Assembly: GCA_026168455.1 (NCBI GenBank) | Contig: CM047427.1 | Coordinates: forward strand, 65,352,162-65,416,161 | Origin: Theocolax elegans | Lineage: Eukaryota > Arthropoda > Insecta > Hymenoptera > Cerocephalidae | Length of the DNA stretch: 64,000 nucleotides | Reading direction: 5' to 3' | Shown: one piece after another, positions 13,172 to 24,200 of the stretch | Numbering within the stretch: position 1 is the first letter of the stretch | How the letters are laid out: every line of letters begins with the position of its first letter | The notes under the pieces: generated by a model | What the model was told of the DNA's origin: nothing | What the model saw: only the letters and a program-made list of their open reading frames with translations | Databases searched by the model: none | Made by a program: the position numbers and the translations under genes

Positions 13172-14063
13172 TTTATGTTTGGATTTATGGTTAAGAGAAC
13201 TTCGCCGATAAGCGCGCGATCATCCGAATTGCTGTTCATGTAGTTGTTGTTTTTGAGCATTCTTTTCTAGGAACCAACAATTTTATTTAATATGCCCTTT
13301 TCTTTTGCACTTATAGCACTCGATGTTTTTATTTTTATACGTTCGATTATTTTTTACGTTTTCTTGGTTACTTCTGCAATTTTTTAATGGAAAATAACTT
13401 TTTACCTTTTTTGTTAAGAGTGCAACATCTTGATTATTTTCTTGGGTTTTTCTTCGAGATTCTTCCATTACTAATCGGACTGTTAAATTATCGATCGTAC
13501 GTTGTGCTGCTTCACTAGATTCCCATGCCGAGATGAAATGGTATTATTGATCCGGAAGGGTCATTATGATTTTTGTCATAAGCATACTGTCGGATATATT
13601 CTCTCCAAAAGCCTTTAGTTTGCAACACAATATCTTGCAGTTTTGAGATATGAGTCGACTAGTCGTCTTTAGGATCTTTGATGTATTTAAACCATTCTTG
13701 TTGGAGTATATGTACACTAGTTTCCGTTTTATTTTCGTAGACTCCATGCAACTTTTCCCACATTTGATGTGATGTATCGCAATTTATAATGTGTAGCATT
13801 GGTGTATTTTCGATTGTTGTAGCGATACATCGTTGAGCAATGCCATCATTTTTTATCCACTCTTTTAGTTCCTTTTCGTAGGTGACCACTTTTTGAACAT
13901 TTTCTTGGACTTCCACTGCCGTTGGAGCAGTTGGTTTTACGTCGTCTCCCTTTACTATTTCGTAGATTCCTTTTGATATAAAAATTATCCGAAGTTGGAA
14001 CTTCCATATTGCCCAATTTTCGTTACCTTTCAACTGACTCACTTTAGTTATCTCACGTTCCAT
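13172..14063 (-). pseudogene. Copia-type gag (and start of pro), decayed and inverted
   Basis: This is the minus-strand remnant of a Ty1/copia Gag, starting at the ATG at 14061-14063. Residues about 9-28 carry the GNENWAIWKFQLR motif of the DUF4219/UBN2 copia gag family, followed by the helical UBN2 body. A CCHC zinc knuckle (CYKCKRKGH, final Cys codon at 13277-13279) would bind the RNA genome during particle assembly. The copy is dead. There is a TAG at 13659-13661, a frameshift near 13620, a TAA at 13544-13546, a TAA at 13283-13285 inside the knuckle, and another frame change near 13230 before the pro-proximal ALIGEVLL segment. The block ends at the junction with the LTR head, so the protease active site and all of integrase and RT are missing. 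Family assignment is firm and function is lost. Confidence 0.88.
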
Positions 14064-14132
14064 TTTACTTTATATCTTCTTTTTTTTTAGTTCGTTACTA
14101 TACTTTATTTTTATCTTATTTACCATAAGCAC

Positions 14133-14144
14133 GGGCCTATAACC
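14133..14144 (-). promoter_or_regulatory. Primer-binding site, initiator-Met tRNA anticodon region
   Basis: On the minus strand the LTR tail ends in AACA and is followed at once by GGTTATAGGCCC. This matches the complement of the anticodon region of eukaryotic initiator tRNA-Met (GGTTATGGGCCC) at 11 of 12 bases. Priming from an internal iMet fragment is characteristic of copia elements. It fixes the true sense of the inner block as minus. Confidence 0.75.
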
Positions 14145-14256
14145 TGTTATTTGTTATTAATTTTATTATTAGTATAGATGCGTGGTAAACAAGTAAAACA
14201 CAATTCAATATGTATAGATTAGATGTTTAATATATTTGTATATAAGTAATGGAATC
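14145..14256 (-). repeat. Inverted LTR tail (112 bp)
   Basis: Read on the minus strand, this segment matches the last 106 bases of the complete LTR (14398-14503), with a few substitutions and two small insertions (4 and 2 bases). It belongs to the 5' LTR that preceded gag before the rearrangement. Its homology ends at 14256, where the polypurine tract begins. Confidence 0.85.
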
Positions 14257-14266
14257 TAAGTGGGAG
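14257..14266 (+). promoter_or_regulatory. Polypurine tract upstream of 3' LTR
   Basis: TAAGTGGGAG directly abuts the TG of the complete LTR on the plus strand, in the position and purine composition of a plus-strand primer (PPT). Its orientation agrees with the terminal LTRs and disagrees with gag, which supports inversion of the inner block. Confidence 0.6.
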
Positions 14267-14503
14267 TGTTGAGAATGTAGAAATTGTACACGAAAAATGT
14301 TCATCAATCAGGGCCCTCTGATTTGTGCGAGTTGTTGCTACCTTCTTATACCGACGAGTTTAGTCTACGTTGAACACTCTTGGCGTCAATGTATAACGAT
14401 TCCATTACTTATATACATATATATTAAACATCTAACCTATACATAATTGTGTTTTACTTATTTACCACGCCTCTACTAATAATAAAATTAATAACAAATA
14501 ACA
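14267..14503 (+). repeat. Complete 3' LTR (237 bp)
   Basis: The LTR begins TGTTGAG and ends AATAACA, with TG/CA termini. Its head matches 13111-13171 directly and its tail matches 14145-14256 in reverse. It is followed by the AATTT target duplication. At 237 bp it is in the size range of insect copia LTRs. Confidence 0.88.
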
Positions 14504-14508
14504 AATTT
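14504..14508 (+). repeat. Target-site duplication (right), AATTT
   Basis: This AATTT is identical to the five bases at 13106-13110 and flanks the last LTR base. Confidence 0.85.
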
Positions 14509-15060
14509 ATAGTTCATTCTATTTGGCAAAACATTGATAGTTTATGTTTAGTTATATTAGTATTTAGTTTATTTATTTGTAACAGTAACGTATCTGCATG
14601 CAACGAAAAATTTTTATTTCTCTGTATCATTGCCCCGAATATGAATCATCGTTTTACTAAACGTAACTCTTTCGTGTAGAAGGAATTTACATTCGCTCAC
14701 TATTTAAAATTATCCTCGAGAATTCATTCACAAGTGGATGATAACTATTTTAGAAAGCATTTACCAGTCGAATGATTCACACATTTATATGAAATAATAG
14801 TCATTTATATTCTACGGGAGGAGTTGACATTCACAATTGAAAAAGTAGTAAAAGTCAATTAAAACTCCTTTTGACAAATGTGGACTGAGTAAATCAATTA
14901 AAATGGTGAAACGATTTTTCCTAACGATACTGAAATGACAATTTAGTTTTATCTACGTGTATCCGTAATTTCAGAAAGCGGTGCATTCGAAACGGTCGCG
15001 GTTATCCGGTCGCATGCATTACATATTTTTCTTTGGTATATCCCGAAGACTAACAAAAGG
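14509..15060. other. AT-rich non-coding stretch
   Basis: No gene is seen. The open frame crossing the LTR/flank boundary (14449-14679) is incidental because it begins inside the LTR and continues into host flank. Confidence 0.55.
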
Positions 15061-15780
15061 TATGTATAAGCGAGAGAGATGAGAGAGAGAGAGAGTGAGA
15101 GAGAGGGAGAGGGAGGGAGGAGAAAAATAATAAATCTAATCGCAGGTTCTCGTTGCATATAATAAATTACGTTCGCCTAGAGCCAAACAAACGCGACGTA
15201 GATACACAGGGTAGATAAGCAGTTGTATACATACACGCGGGCGTCCTGCGACGTCAAGTTGCGAGCGAAAGTAAACTCGAGCCCGATTTTCATGCAAACT
15301 CTGCGTTCAGCGGTATACATTATGTATGTGCAAATGTGTGCGTGTGCGTGTGTGTGTGTGTGTGTGGAAAGAGAAAAAGTGAGCGAGAGCATAGAGAAGA
15401 GTTGAGCAGCTTGGAGGACGGAAGTAAAGTGAAAAAAGTGTCGGTGCTGTATATGAAATAGAATTAACAAGAAGTAGAGAAGGAGAGACACGAAAGTATA
15501 GGTGACGAGATGAGACAAAGAGAGAACGACCGAGCAAGACGTGCGAGTGGAAATGAACTTAACGAAGTGAATGACACTTGGAGATGGAGGGTGAGGGAGA
15601 AAACTACGAAGAGGCGCGAAAGAAACAAAGTACGCAATAAAGCCAAGTGAGGCGAAAGGAGGACAGAAATTTTTCTTTGTTTTTCTACTCTCCTTCTTTC
15701 CCTCTCTTCCTTACTGCAAAGGGGGGCACGGAAAAATGAGAAAATTGCCGAAGAGAATATAAGCGGAGACACAGTTGCCA
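15061..15780. other. Purine-rich, GC-richer patch with GA and TG tracts
   Basis: A GA/GGGA tract runs from 15071 to 15126 and a TG repeat from 15335 to 15366. From 15366 to about 15660 the plus strand is strongly purine-rich. These biases hold open several overlapping minus-strand frames (15177-15781) rich in Ser, Leu, Phe, His and Thr. None is credible as a protein. Confidence 0.5.
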
Positions 15781-16490
15781 TATCATAGTCCTTTTTATTT
15801 TGTTTCCACCTTCATTCCCACGTATAGTCTCTTTTTAAAACTTTCACTATAAACCAGGCAGAATACCTTGAGATTGAAGAGATATGAAAACGACAGTAGA
15901 AAGAAATAATCGAGAGAAGAACTCAACATTTGAAAACTTACTGTTAGGATATATATTTATAATTGTCAGTCTTTTTATGCCAGATCTTTATTTACGTCTA
16001 ATTAGTTAGAAAGCCAAAGAAAATAAGTAAACAAATTATTATAATTTAAAACGGATAAAATTAAAAACGAAGTCAAATTCTTAATGGTACTTACTTACTT
16101 GAGAAATACTAGCAACTGGTAAAGTAGCAATCAACTTACCTGAAACATAAATATATTTATTTTTATTTTTATTATTAAACGAAAAATAACTAGAAATTAA
16201 CATTTTTTTAGATTAGATAAAATATACTTTTCTTACAAAATTGTATATTAGAGGTTACATTTATAGATAATAAAATAATAAACAAATTAAAGTTTATCCA
16301 TTATGATACGTGTAATCAGTTCTGTACAAGTATTGAATCTGATGAAGCGTAATAAGTAAAATTAATAAAGAACCATAAAGTTTCGAAGGGCAAATATTTA
16401 TAAGTGTAATAAAATGTACACAAGACACGCGTCAAAATTAATTTGCAAAACTAAGTAAGCAAATTTGTCGAGTATACGAAACAAAAGTAC
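15781..16490. other. AT-rich non-coding stretch
   Basis: No gene, repeat or RNA is seen. Confidence 0.55.
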
Positions 16491-16574
16491 ATGATAGGTT
16501 GCGAGGAAAACGAGCGAACGCAACCCCACCGGGGGAACGGAAGCGCGTGCCGAGAGATGGATATAAAGATAAAC

Positions 16575-16575
<1 letters not shown>

Positions 16576-16618
<43 letters not shown>
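16576..16618 (+). repeat. GA microsatellite
   Basis: This is an almost uninterrupted (GA)n of about 43 bases in a CpG-rich island (about 16490-17000). Similar GA tracts precede most GC islands in the window. In insects such tracts can bind GAGA-type factors, but no direct evidence for that exists here. Confidence 0.85.
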
Positions 16619-16804
16619 TCACCCACATTCAAAGTGAAAGGGTTCAGGAGAAACTATTTCAAGGGACCACTTGGTGGGCGCGTGCGTATATTTTGGCAAG
16701 TAAAGGTACATACACGCGTCGGGAGGTTTCGCTATACGTATAGGCGAGCTGACGTAGGGGGTTCCCAAATTAAACAACGTCCGGAGGGCCTTGCCTAATT
16801 TACA

Positions 16805-16963
16805 ATGGCTGCCGGCGCGTGGTCTGCCAGATTCTGCAACTCAAGTACCGCGGTGAGTGTCGTCCTTCTACTTCCTGCTGTAGCTGCTACTCCTACATTT
16901 CGTTCACTTATACGGTACGTCCCTTACACCAAACACTTCCCGGAGCTTCAATTCTCTACGTAG
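16805..16963 (+). CDS. Hypothetical 52-residue ORF or signal-peptide first exon
   Basis: I recognise no family. The ATG at 16805 has a good start context (ACAATGG). The translation begins MAAGAWSARF and contains a hydrophobic stretch (AVSVVLLLPAVAA, residues 16-28), which together resemble a secretory signal peptide, followed by a short tail to a stop at 16961. A consensus splice donor GTGAGT begins at 16853 exactly on a codon boundary, and another (GTACGT) lies at 16915. It could therefore be a first coding exon whose remaining exons lie elsewhere. It sits in a CpG-rich island downstream of a GA tract, a setting compatible with a promoter. The alternative is chance in GC-rich DNA, which I consider more likely. 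Confidence 0.18.
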   Translation: MAAGAWSARFCNSSTAVSVVLLLPAVAATPTFRSLIRYVPYTKHFPELQFST

Positions 16964-17055
16964 TCAAACTATCAAACGACGAAAGGGGGGGATCCATGAC
17001 TTTTCAGAGATACGATTCTCTTTGTTACTTGATCTTTCCTTTCATGTCATCTTAA

Positions 17056-18180
17056 ATAAATCTATCTTTTTACTCGCATTGTTGCCACTACGTTTTATTT
17101 ATAAAAATTAAAATTATTAATCAAAACGCTCATTTTTACAACTATTATTTTTTTATTTTTTGATAGAGCTAGTGCTCTTGATTTTACTGTTATTGCCAAT
17201 TACTAGTAGATATTTCGAGTACATTAAATTTGTATTATATTGTATATAAAAATTGTATGAAAATATACAAACTTATTTATAATTTAATTAATGAAAAACG
17301 ATTTGAAGCACCCCACATAAAAAATCTTACAATCCGATGTATGTATTCTGTTGGCAATTGAAGTGTTAACGGAGCAGTTTCCTAGGAACGTTTGCACTTT
17401 CATCACCCATGCCTGTTTTCCACACTGCGAAAATCCGTGACACTTTGTCCCAATAGTTAAAACTTGCTGTTAGTGGATTAAATGCTATTTTTCAAGTTTT
17501 TTTTAAATAAACGCATAGATGTAGTATTAAATGCAGACTTATATTCAAATTATTTTATTATTTATAAATCAGAAACTACAAAAAGTGAAATGACTTATAT
17601 GCATTGGCAAATCAAGAATACCTATAATTATTAGAAATGACTTACATAATAGTTTGCTAAGATTTTCTACATAACAGAAAATATAATAACTAAAATTCAT
17701 GTCTAATTTTTATTTCTATACATGAGAAATTTATTATTTTTGTCAAATGAACTCCAACACTATTTTAACTTGTTTAGTTCTCCATGCACAATATTAAAGT
17801 AACTCTTAGCTATAACGTGTGATAACACGAACTATTAAAAATACAGTCATAGATACAATATTTAATTTATATATAAAATAAATGTACAAAATCGCGACAT
17901 CCTGTTATCGATGTTGGGAAAAAAGTGCAAATTAAATTACAAAAATTTCAATATTATTTTTATTAAAATGTTCTATATTAATCGATAATTTGAATAAAAT
18001 ATATTAATAAAATAACCAATGTTATAATCGAATAAGTAATCAATGGTATTGATTGAATCAAATGAAATTCGTGTTTCGAAGGAAAGTAAAACCAACAATA
18101 CGTTGTTCTCGGTGGCTTAAGATCTCGAATGCAAGACGAACATCAGGATCCACTAATTGTCGCAGTAAACACTAGTTAGC
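17056..18180. other. AT-rich non-coding stretch
   Basis: No gene is seen. 17310-17470 is slightly GC-richer without a recognisable motif. Confidence 0.55.
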
Positions 18181-18229
18181 TCGATTAGTCGATACAACGA
18201 ACGAGAATTCAGGTGAAGAGGTAGAGGTA

Positions 18230-18255
18230 CAGAGAGAGAGAGAGAGGGGGGGGGG
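18230..18255 (+). repeat. GA repeat running into ten G
   Basis: Alternating AG (about 18230-18246) passes directly into a run of ten G (18246-18255). The same GA-then-G arrangement is seen at 2499-2519. Confidence 0.8.
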
Positions 18256-18641
18256 TGGAGGAGGACGAGAGACAGAGTGGGAGAGACGTCGAAACCATCC
18301 GTGCGGTTGTGGCTTTCAACGTCTTAGCCCCTTTGTCTCGTACGATTGGACCAATCCGTCTTCTTGTTGTTTTCGAGCCTCCTACCCTTCTCGATGGATC
18401 GTTGGGTCCCGTCGGCTGGGGATCATCGATCCGCGACCTGGTCGACCAGTCGTCCTATAGGCTGTTTACCGGATGCTCCGATGTTGCCGAGGATTATACG
18501 GCTAATCTGCCTCGCGAGGAATATGCGGTCAAGCGATCTGACCCTTATCTTCGAATGCCCGGGGGTTCGAGTGGATTTACCTGGTATCGTACAGAGTGGT
18601 GCAGTTCAATTGTTACCAGAAACTCGTACCACTCGGATTAG
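18255..18641 (+). CDS. Hypothetical 128-codon ORF, doubtful
   Basis: This is one of the longer frames in the window with balanced amino-acid composition and no long low-complexity run (the GA/G tract lies just before it). It starts MEEDERQSGRDVETIR and ends NSYHSD. No domain, signal peptide or membrane segment is recognised. A second plus-strand frame (18346-18651) is open across most of the same DNA, which is expected where GC-rich sequence happens to lack stops. No splice or promoter signals single it out, so it is more likely non-coding. Confidence 0.12.
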   Translation: MEEDERQSGRDVETIRAVVAFNVLAPLSRTIGPIRLLVVFEPPTLLDGSLGPVGWGSSIRDLVDQSSYRLFTGCSDVAEDYTANLPREEYAVKRSDPYLRMPGGSSGFTWYRTEWCSSIVTRNSYHSD

Positions 18642-18651
18642 ATGTCATTAG

Positions 18652-19600
18652 CCTCCATCAATGATCTTTCCCATGATATACCTGACATATACGGTTAAGT
18701 GTTTTCTAAATTAATACATTTCTACTTCATTTTTTTTACGTCTATGCTACATTGAACAAATTGTCATTCAATTTCAGTTCCGTACGGACAATAATCCTTT
18801 GGTAGTATATTTACGGAATCGGTAACTATATGTATACATACGCATGAACCATTTTACTAATATTTAACAAAACACATCAATTTTCACTAAAAATTGACCC
18901 ATTGATGACAAAATTTCTACTGTGGAGCAAACTTGGATAACGTAACGTAATATATATTATATACGTTTATCATATTTGTTCAAACACTAATTAGACAAAG
19001 ACTAAAACTTATTCTAATTAATCTTAATGGAATAATCACTGAAGTAATTTATTTACGTAATATAATTATACAACTACTAATTCTGCGTTAGTTTTCTTTG
19101 TTCGTTTGCAGCAGAACTTCTATTTAGAAAACGTAATTTTACCTTTGTGATAATTTCTTAAAAGTTTCATTCGAAATTACAATCTTGTTATCATTGAATT
19201 AAATATTAAAATTTAATTTTTCTAAGTGCTAAAATTACAATTTGTGAAAACTGTGATGCGACATCGTCGTATAGGTGTGTATTGTATTATACTTCAGTGA
19301 ATTAATAAAATGTGTGATGAATTAAATTCATATTTTAATAATTCTTGCGATCAATAAGTGCTAAAATCTCTGTGGCTGCAAGTAGGATTAATACCTTCGT
19401 GGAGTTGTAAGTGTCCATTTTGTATTTACCTTTGATCAATTGTACTTTTGGGATAAAAAGATTAGTCACTATCGTATAAAGTAAAAAAGGCCACTTAATT
19501 CTTGAATAGAATAACTCGAAATTGGTACTTAGGCGTACACGCTCAAAATGCGCCTTAGCCAATTTGTCAGCGTAAATAGGAGGCAAGTGGTATTCCTGTT
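18652..19600. other. AT-rich non-coding stretch
   Basis: No gene is seen. The 83-codon minus-strand frame at 19335-19586 has ordinary composition but no recognisable motif. Confidence 0.5.
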
Positions 19601-20400
19601 AAAGTTATACGAGGATGGGTTATATCCGAGCCCACATATAGAACCACTATAAACTTTGCGCGTTTCATTCGGTCCGAAGACTGAGGCAACATCGTGACTT
19701 TGATCATCCTCATTTAGCTATTGATTAAAGTTCTCCAGGAGGAGCGCGGCGCATATCGATAAAGCGAGGAGGATTAGCAAAATGTTAAAGGGTAAAATGG
19801 TAAAGGGAAAGATTTGTACGCAATTGAAAATCGATGTAACCGTCAGGTGAAACGAAGGAATATTTACTATACGAGTGTGGTCTCATCGAAAGTTTCTGGT
19901 ACACTCGACGAGATGATGTGTAATAATCCGGTAGACTATAATCACGAGTGACCGGTAATGGGTTAGAAGGGCGTCGACTACGTAATTAATCCCCCTTTCT
20001 CCCGGTAGCAGTGAGGAAATGTGGGCGTACACGCGCGGCGAGCATATCCATATTGCACTTGAGCGAAATCGGACTACTTAGAGTGGTGCGAGCGCGCGCA
20101 AGCTCCCGGGCTGCCGACTGCCGCGTTTACGAGGAGAGTCGCGCCCGCTGATTTATTGGCTCGGTATATATCTATTATGCATATAAACGCATGCAAACTG
20201 CGAGCGTATGGATTCCAAACGTGTGTATAGGTGTATACAAGATGATGCCCCTTTCGAATGGATAACCTGCAAATGGTTTTCGTCCTGGCCAACTTTACCC
20301 GATTGTTGGTACTTGACGTGTAGTCAATGCCCCTCCAATGAAATCCATTACATCCACCTATTTTCCTGCCTCCACGATTGATGTGTACACGGTTAGTATT
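19601..20400. other. CpG-rich patch
   Basis: This balanced-composition segment has CpG-dense sequence around 20030-20150 (repeated GCGCGC and CGCG). No gene or known RNA is recognised. It is a candidate regulatory island on composition alone. Confidence 0.4.
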
Positions 20401-21243
20401 ATTATTTCATTAATACGTTTTATTATTAGGTTTTCTTCGCTTTTTCAATATTTAATAATACTTTGCATATTAATTTATAACCAAATATCATCTCTTAATT
20501 AGATTATTATTGCGCTAACTTTTGTCGAAGTTTACGTTTACTCGTTTAAAATATTTATTAATTTCTGCAATGATCGAACGGATGCAGCGGATTACAGGTA
20601 AAAATCAAAAGACAGGCAAATTCTCGAAATTCCAAATTCTCGAATCATGTAGAACTTTCTCATGAATGTGAATCGTTAGGATAAATGAACTGTCCCCGAG
20701 GAGATAGTTCGATATGCGTGTAGAAGCGCATCGAAGCTTGGTAAGGTGCGAGAGGTCCTGTGTTTGCTTTTTGGTTGGTTGGACGTTTGCATGGAAGTAC
20801 ACTAGCGCGATTTAGTCTGCACGTGATCATTAATAAAACCCGTACCGTTGCATTATGCAGTATCCGCGCGGTCTTGTTCGTTATAAAGGGGGAACGTTTT
20901 CTTTCTCGCTATACGAAACAGGCAGTTAGTCAGGTGTCGCGAAGTGTCCTACACTCGAAATTTGAATTGGAAATGATCATACCCACTGGTGTTTGAGTCC
21001 TTTTTAATTAGTAGCTTCCAATCTTGTATATTTGTCTTCCCTCCAGTTAACAACGTGATTTGAGATTTATACTTTCTCATACGTTGATATACTTCATTTT
21101 TTTATTTTCTTTCAAGTCAAGTAACCGCAACTAAACGGAAAAACTTACAGATTAAATAAGTAAATAATTTAGACGATAAACTAATTAAATTATATGCATT
21201 TGATTTTCTTTTGTAAACGCATCAAAGAAAATTGATTATGATG
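20401..21243. other. Mixed non-coding stretch
   Basis: AT-rich except for 20580-20990, which is more balanced and holds opposing short open frames (20605-20802 minus, 20760-20996 plus). No gene is supported. Confidence 0.5.
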
Positions 21244-21425
21244 TTTAACGTTGTTCTATTTCCGCTTCTACGCTATTACTAATCAGCGATAAAGGTCTAC
21301 AGTGTTTATGTAAACAAAGCACATGTAAATTTCTACAGAGGCGCTTGTATCAATCGGTGGGAACCAGGACTTGAACACGAGTTAACGAATTACAATTCCA
21401 ATGCTCTATATCGACTGATACACCG
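21244..21425 (-). mobile_element. tRNA-derived SINE, diverged copy A
   Basis: Read on the minus strand, a tRNA-like head (about 21425 to 21358) shows a degraded A box (TATCAGTCGATATAGAGCA) and a B box (GTTCAAGTCC, 21367-21376). The anticodon-loop position reads TGT, a Thr anticodon. The head is followed by a non-tRNA body. The body shares GCTTGTATCAATCGG (plus strand, 21343-21357) exactly with the copy at 63024-63038, and also a TAATCAGCGA block and a TTTAACGTYGYTCT tail block in the same order. The tail lacks a clear poly-A, consistent with age. SINEs of this type are transcribed by Pol III from the internal boxes and moved by a partner LINE. The partner is not identifiable here. Confidence 0.7.
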
Positions 21426-22167
21426 TATAGACCGGATAATTATAACGCAATGTCGTTAATCTTTGTAAAAGTGATTGTAAATCTACTTGAGGGTTTTACA
21501 TTTATATTCTATTATTTATATAATTAATTTATAGGTGTTTCAAATGTGAAATTAACCAAATAATTGAATATTCATGCAATATATGTATATGATAAAAGCT
21601 TTCAATCAAAACTATCATTCATATTTCGGTACTTTCGGAAGTTCAGCATATTATATCTCAAGAAAGTTTACTTATAAATCAATAAATATTGTTTTTTATT
21701 AATTAATTTTAAATCGTATGTGTAATATTAAGACATTGTTTTAATATCTAAGTAAAGAAAATAGTATTTTTTTAAATTAAATACCTTTACTAAATGTCCA
21801 CATAAAACCACTAAAAATCGATAAAACGAAAAAACGCGCAAAAAGTTTTTATATGTATTATATATACATTCATATATAGAAAAGGAAACTTTTCTCCACT
21901 CGAAAATTAGTTACATTTTTCTCTCGTTAATCTCTCGCTATGAATGAGAGGCAATTACTACCTTTTTTTAAATTCCTCTCTTTTTCATAAACTCCCAGAC
22001 TGCACAAAATAAGTTTAATTAACTGGAATTAGTATAAGAAAATTAATATGAGGATCCTAAACCCTCCCCATAGGAAAACTAAAAAATCAAGTAAATACCT
22101 AGAGAGCGTCTACATTCCACTCTAGTCGACTTAATTCTTATTTCACAAAAAAAAAAGAAAAGAAGAT
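21426..22167. other. AT-rich non-coding stretch
   Basis: No gene, RNA or repeat is recognised. Confidence 0.55.
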
Positions 22168-22566
22168 ATGCAGCATCTTTATCACGAAAATAATTTCAAA
22201 ATAATACACGTTCGATTCAGTTATGTTTTGTTCCATCACGCAGCGGCGGCTTCACTATATTTCGGGTGTGGCAAATTCGCGGAAGTTTGGCGTAGACCGT
22301 TATCGGGCACTTCACGCCTAGTTTCGTGGTTCGATAACTTTCAGCGCATCCAAATCGGCAAAGACGCGGCTCGAGAGTTTCTCTACCTATCCTCGTACTC
22401 TTCCTTAATGCATTATGCATCCCCTCTTTCGGTCGCTTGGTTTCCTCGTGTCTTTTCCCAACCCCAGCGTTCACTTCCTGTGTCCATTGATTACATTGCA
22501 GGTGCATCGTTTCTCTTGGCTCTTCTTGTTTATTATTCGATTTACGGTTCAATTTATTTTTTGTAA
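22168..22566. other. GC-richer patch with overlapping open frames
   Basis: A 132-codon plus frame (22168-22566) and a 111-codon minus frame (22217-22552) occupy the same DNA. Neither has a recognisable domain, and both being open argues that the patch simply lacks stop-forming AT triplets. Composition is more balanced than its surroundings. Confidence 0.4.
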
Positions 22567-23000
22567 TAAGGTAGCAATCTCATGTAAGAAAATTATATAA
22601 GGTGTGATTTTTCGTTTGATAACCTTTTTATTTTTACTTTGTACTTTGACGGATATTATTACTCGTGTGAAGAAGCAATTCTTCGGACATAAATTAAACA
22701 TCTGTTTCTTAAAGAACATATTCAATACGATATATATTTTTAAGATAAAGATGAATACATTATTAATAAATAATATCATTTATTATTATTATTTTATTAA
22801 AATATTTAAAGGTTTAATAGATTGATTAATTATAAATTTAAACTAATTAAAGTATTCAATTTTTCAGTTTAAACATGATAATGATGCATTACAATAAAAT
22901 ATCTGGCATATAAATAACGGTAGCCAGATCCTCCTGTAAAAAGGATGAAAATTAGCTGTATTGTGAATTAGTCAAATTTTCATTGGAATAATTCACTCCG
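22567..23000. other. AT-rich non-coding stretch
   Basis: No gene is seen. Opposing short frames at 22549-22825 are Phe/Ile/Lys-rich noise. Confidence 0.55.
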
Positions 23001-24200
23001 CAACCTCGCGGCTAATCTGTGAGTGGGCGTATTAAAAAGATGCCGAGAGATGAAAAAAGGGGAGTCGGGTTAGTGTGCGTTGAATAGAAGGAAGCTTCGC
23101 AGCTGGCTCGCCTCAAAGCAGACGAATGGAATTCGCGCGGTCACGGGCACTTTGCGAATTTCATTAATGAAAATAAAAGGGAAAAAAAGAAAAGGGACAT
23201 TTGCAATTCTGTCTGGCGATTAAAAATATCTGCACGCAACGCCGGACGACTCGTATATACATGGTGCACGCGTCGAAAGGCTTTGACCGCTCTTTTTTTA
23301 CCCGTTGCCGTTTCGTGGCATTTTCTGTCTTTTGTTCTTTCCTCTCGGTCTCAGCGTTGTGCGCAAATTTCTTTCCTTTCTAACACACTTCTCTTGTTAT
23401 TCATTCCTTTATCCCTTTCACCTTCTTTGTATTCTTTAGCGCGTGTGTATTATCTGCAGAGGTTAACAATATTAACACAATTGTGATTGTGATATCGATA
23501 AAGCAAGAATAAATTGAGCCAGTTTTGTGAAATTTATGACTTCTTGCATGAATAAGTTAAAAACATAATTAAATTACTAAATAAAACATATGTCCTTTAG
23601 TTATACCGCACACACACACACATACATCATATTGCAACATATAATATTCCATTAAACTTTGGTGATACGTGCAGATAAAAATCAGTCTGATTCAAGAGGA
23701 GTTGCCCTTTAAATATCAACTCTCGCATTATTCATCCATCCGGTCGTTTGTTTTGCCATCATCGCGCGCTTGCACACACACACACACATACACACACATA
23801 CACATAGACGAGTTCGTGCGCGTATGCACAGATGTATACGCTGGTGGTGTATACATTGGCAAACTCATCATCGGTTGCATCTCGGCTCTCGTTCGCTTTT
23901 CTCTGTCTCTTTCTCTCTTGATCTCTCCTTCTCGTTTTAACTTTCTCGTTTTCAATTTGTCTTTGCGTACACACAGTAGTGCCGCGGCAAAACTCTTATA
24001 CCTATATACGGGGTATCATTCATCTTTCTTAGTCTTCTAAATTAGCGAGTTTTCCACGCTACCCGTAATTTTCCCCAAGTTCTCCTCCGATCGATTTTCA
24101 TTTTCATCGCAGTCCGACACTTGTTATGATGGCTTGCCTTCAGAATTACAAGCAGACCAAGATTAGGTGTTGAAAACTAGACTGTACAAAATTAATGGCT
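23001..24200. other. GC-richer stretch with CA and CT tracts
   Basis: CA repeats lie at 23609-23622 and 23771-23804, and pyrimidine-rich sequence (CTCT, TTTC) spans about 23280-23450 and 23880-23960. The three overlapping frames at 23669-24040 translate the CA tract as THTYTHIH or VCVCV and are not credible. No RNA gene is recognised. Confidence 0.5.

Larger units (their letters stand above)
13111..14503. mobile_element. Rearranged, non-autonomous Ty1/copia LTR retrotransposon
   Basis: This 1,393-bp insertion is bounded by LTR sequence and a perfect AATTT duplication. Left to right it contains a 61-bp LTR head (plus), an inverted block 13172-14256 (minus strand: LTR tail, tRNA primer site, leader, gag, start of pro), a short polypurine tract on the plus strand, and a complete plus-orientation LTR. 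Protease, integrase and reverse transcriptase are absent apart from a scrap of pro. The terminal LTR ends, PPT and target duplication agree with one plus-strand insertion, so the gag block is inverted relative to its own element. This suggests the cDNA was rearranged (autointegration or template switching) before insertion. A later in-place inversion with deletions is possible but needs more steps. Confidence 0.85.

Noticed and set aside
14449..14679. 76-codon ORF at the right edge of the LTR
   Set aside because: It starts within the LTR and ends in flanking host DNA, crossing the target duplication, so it is incidental.
15177..15537. Overlapping minus-strand ORFs with His/Thr and Ser/Leu repeats
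   Set aside because: The repeats are translations of the TG and purine tracts in several frames at once.
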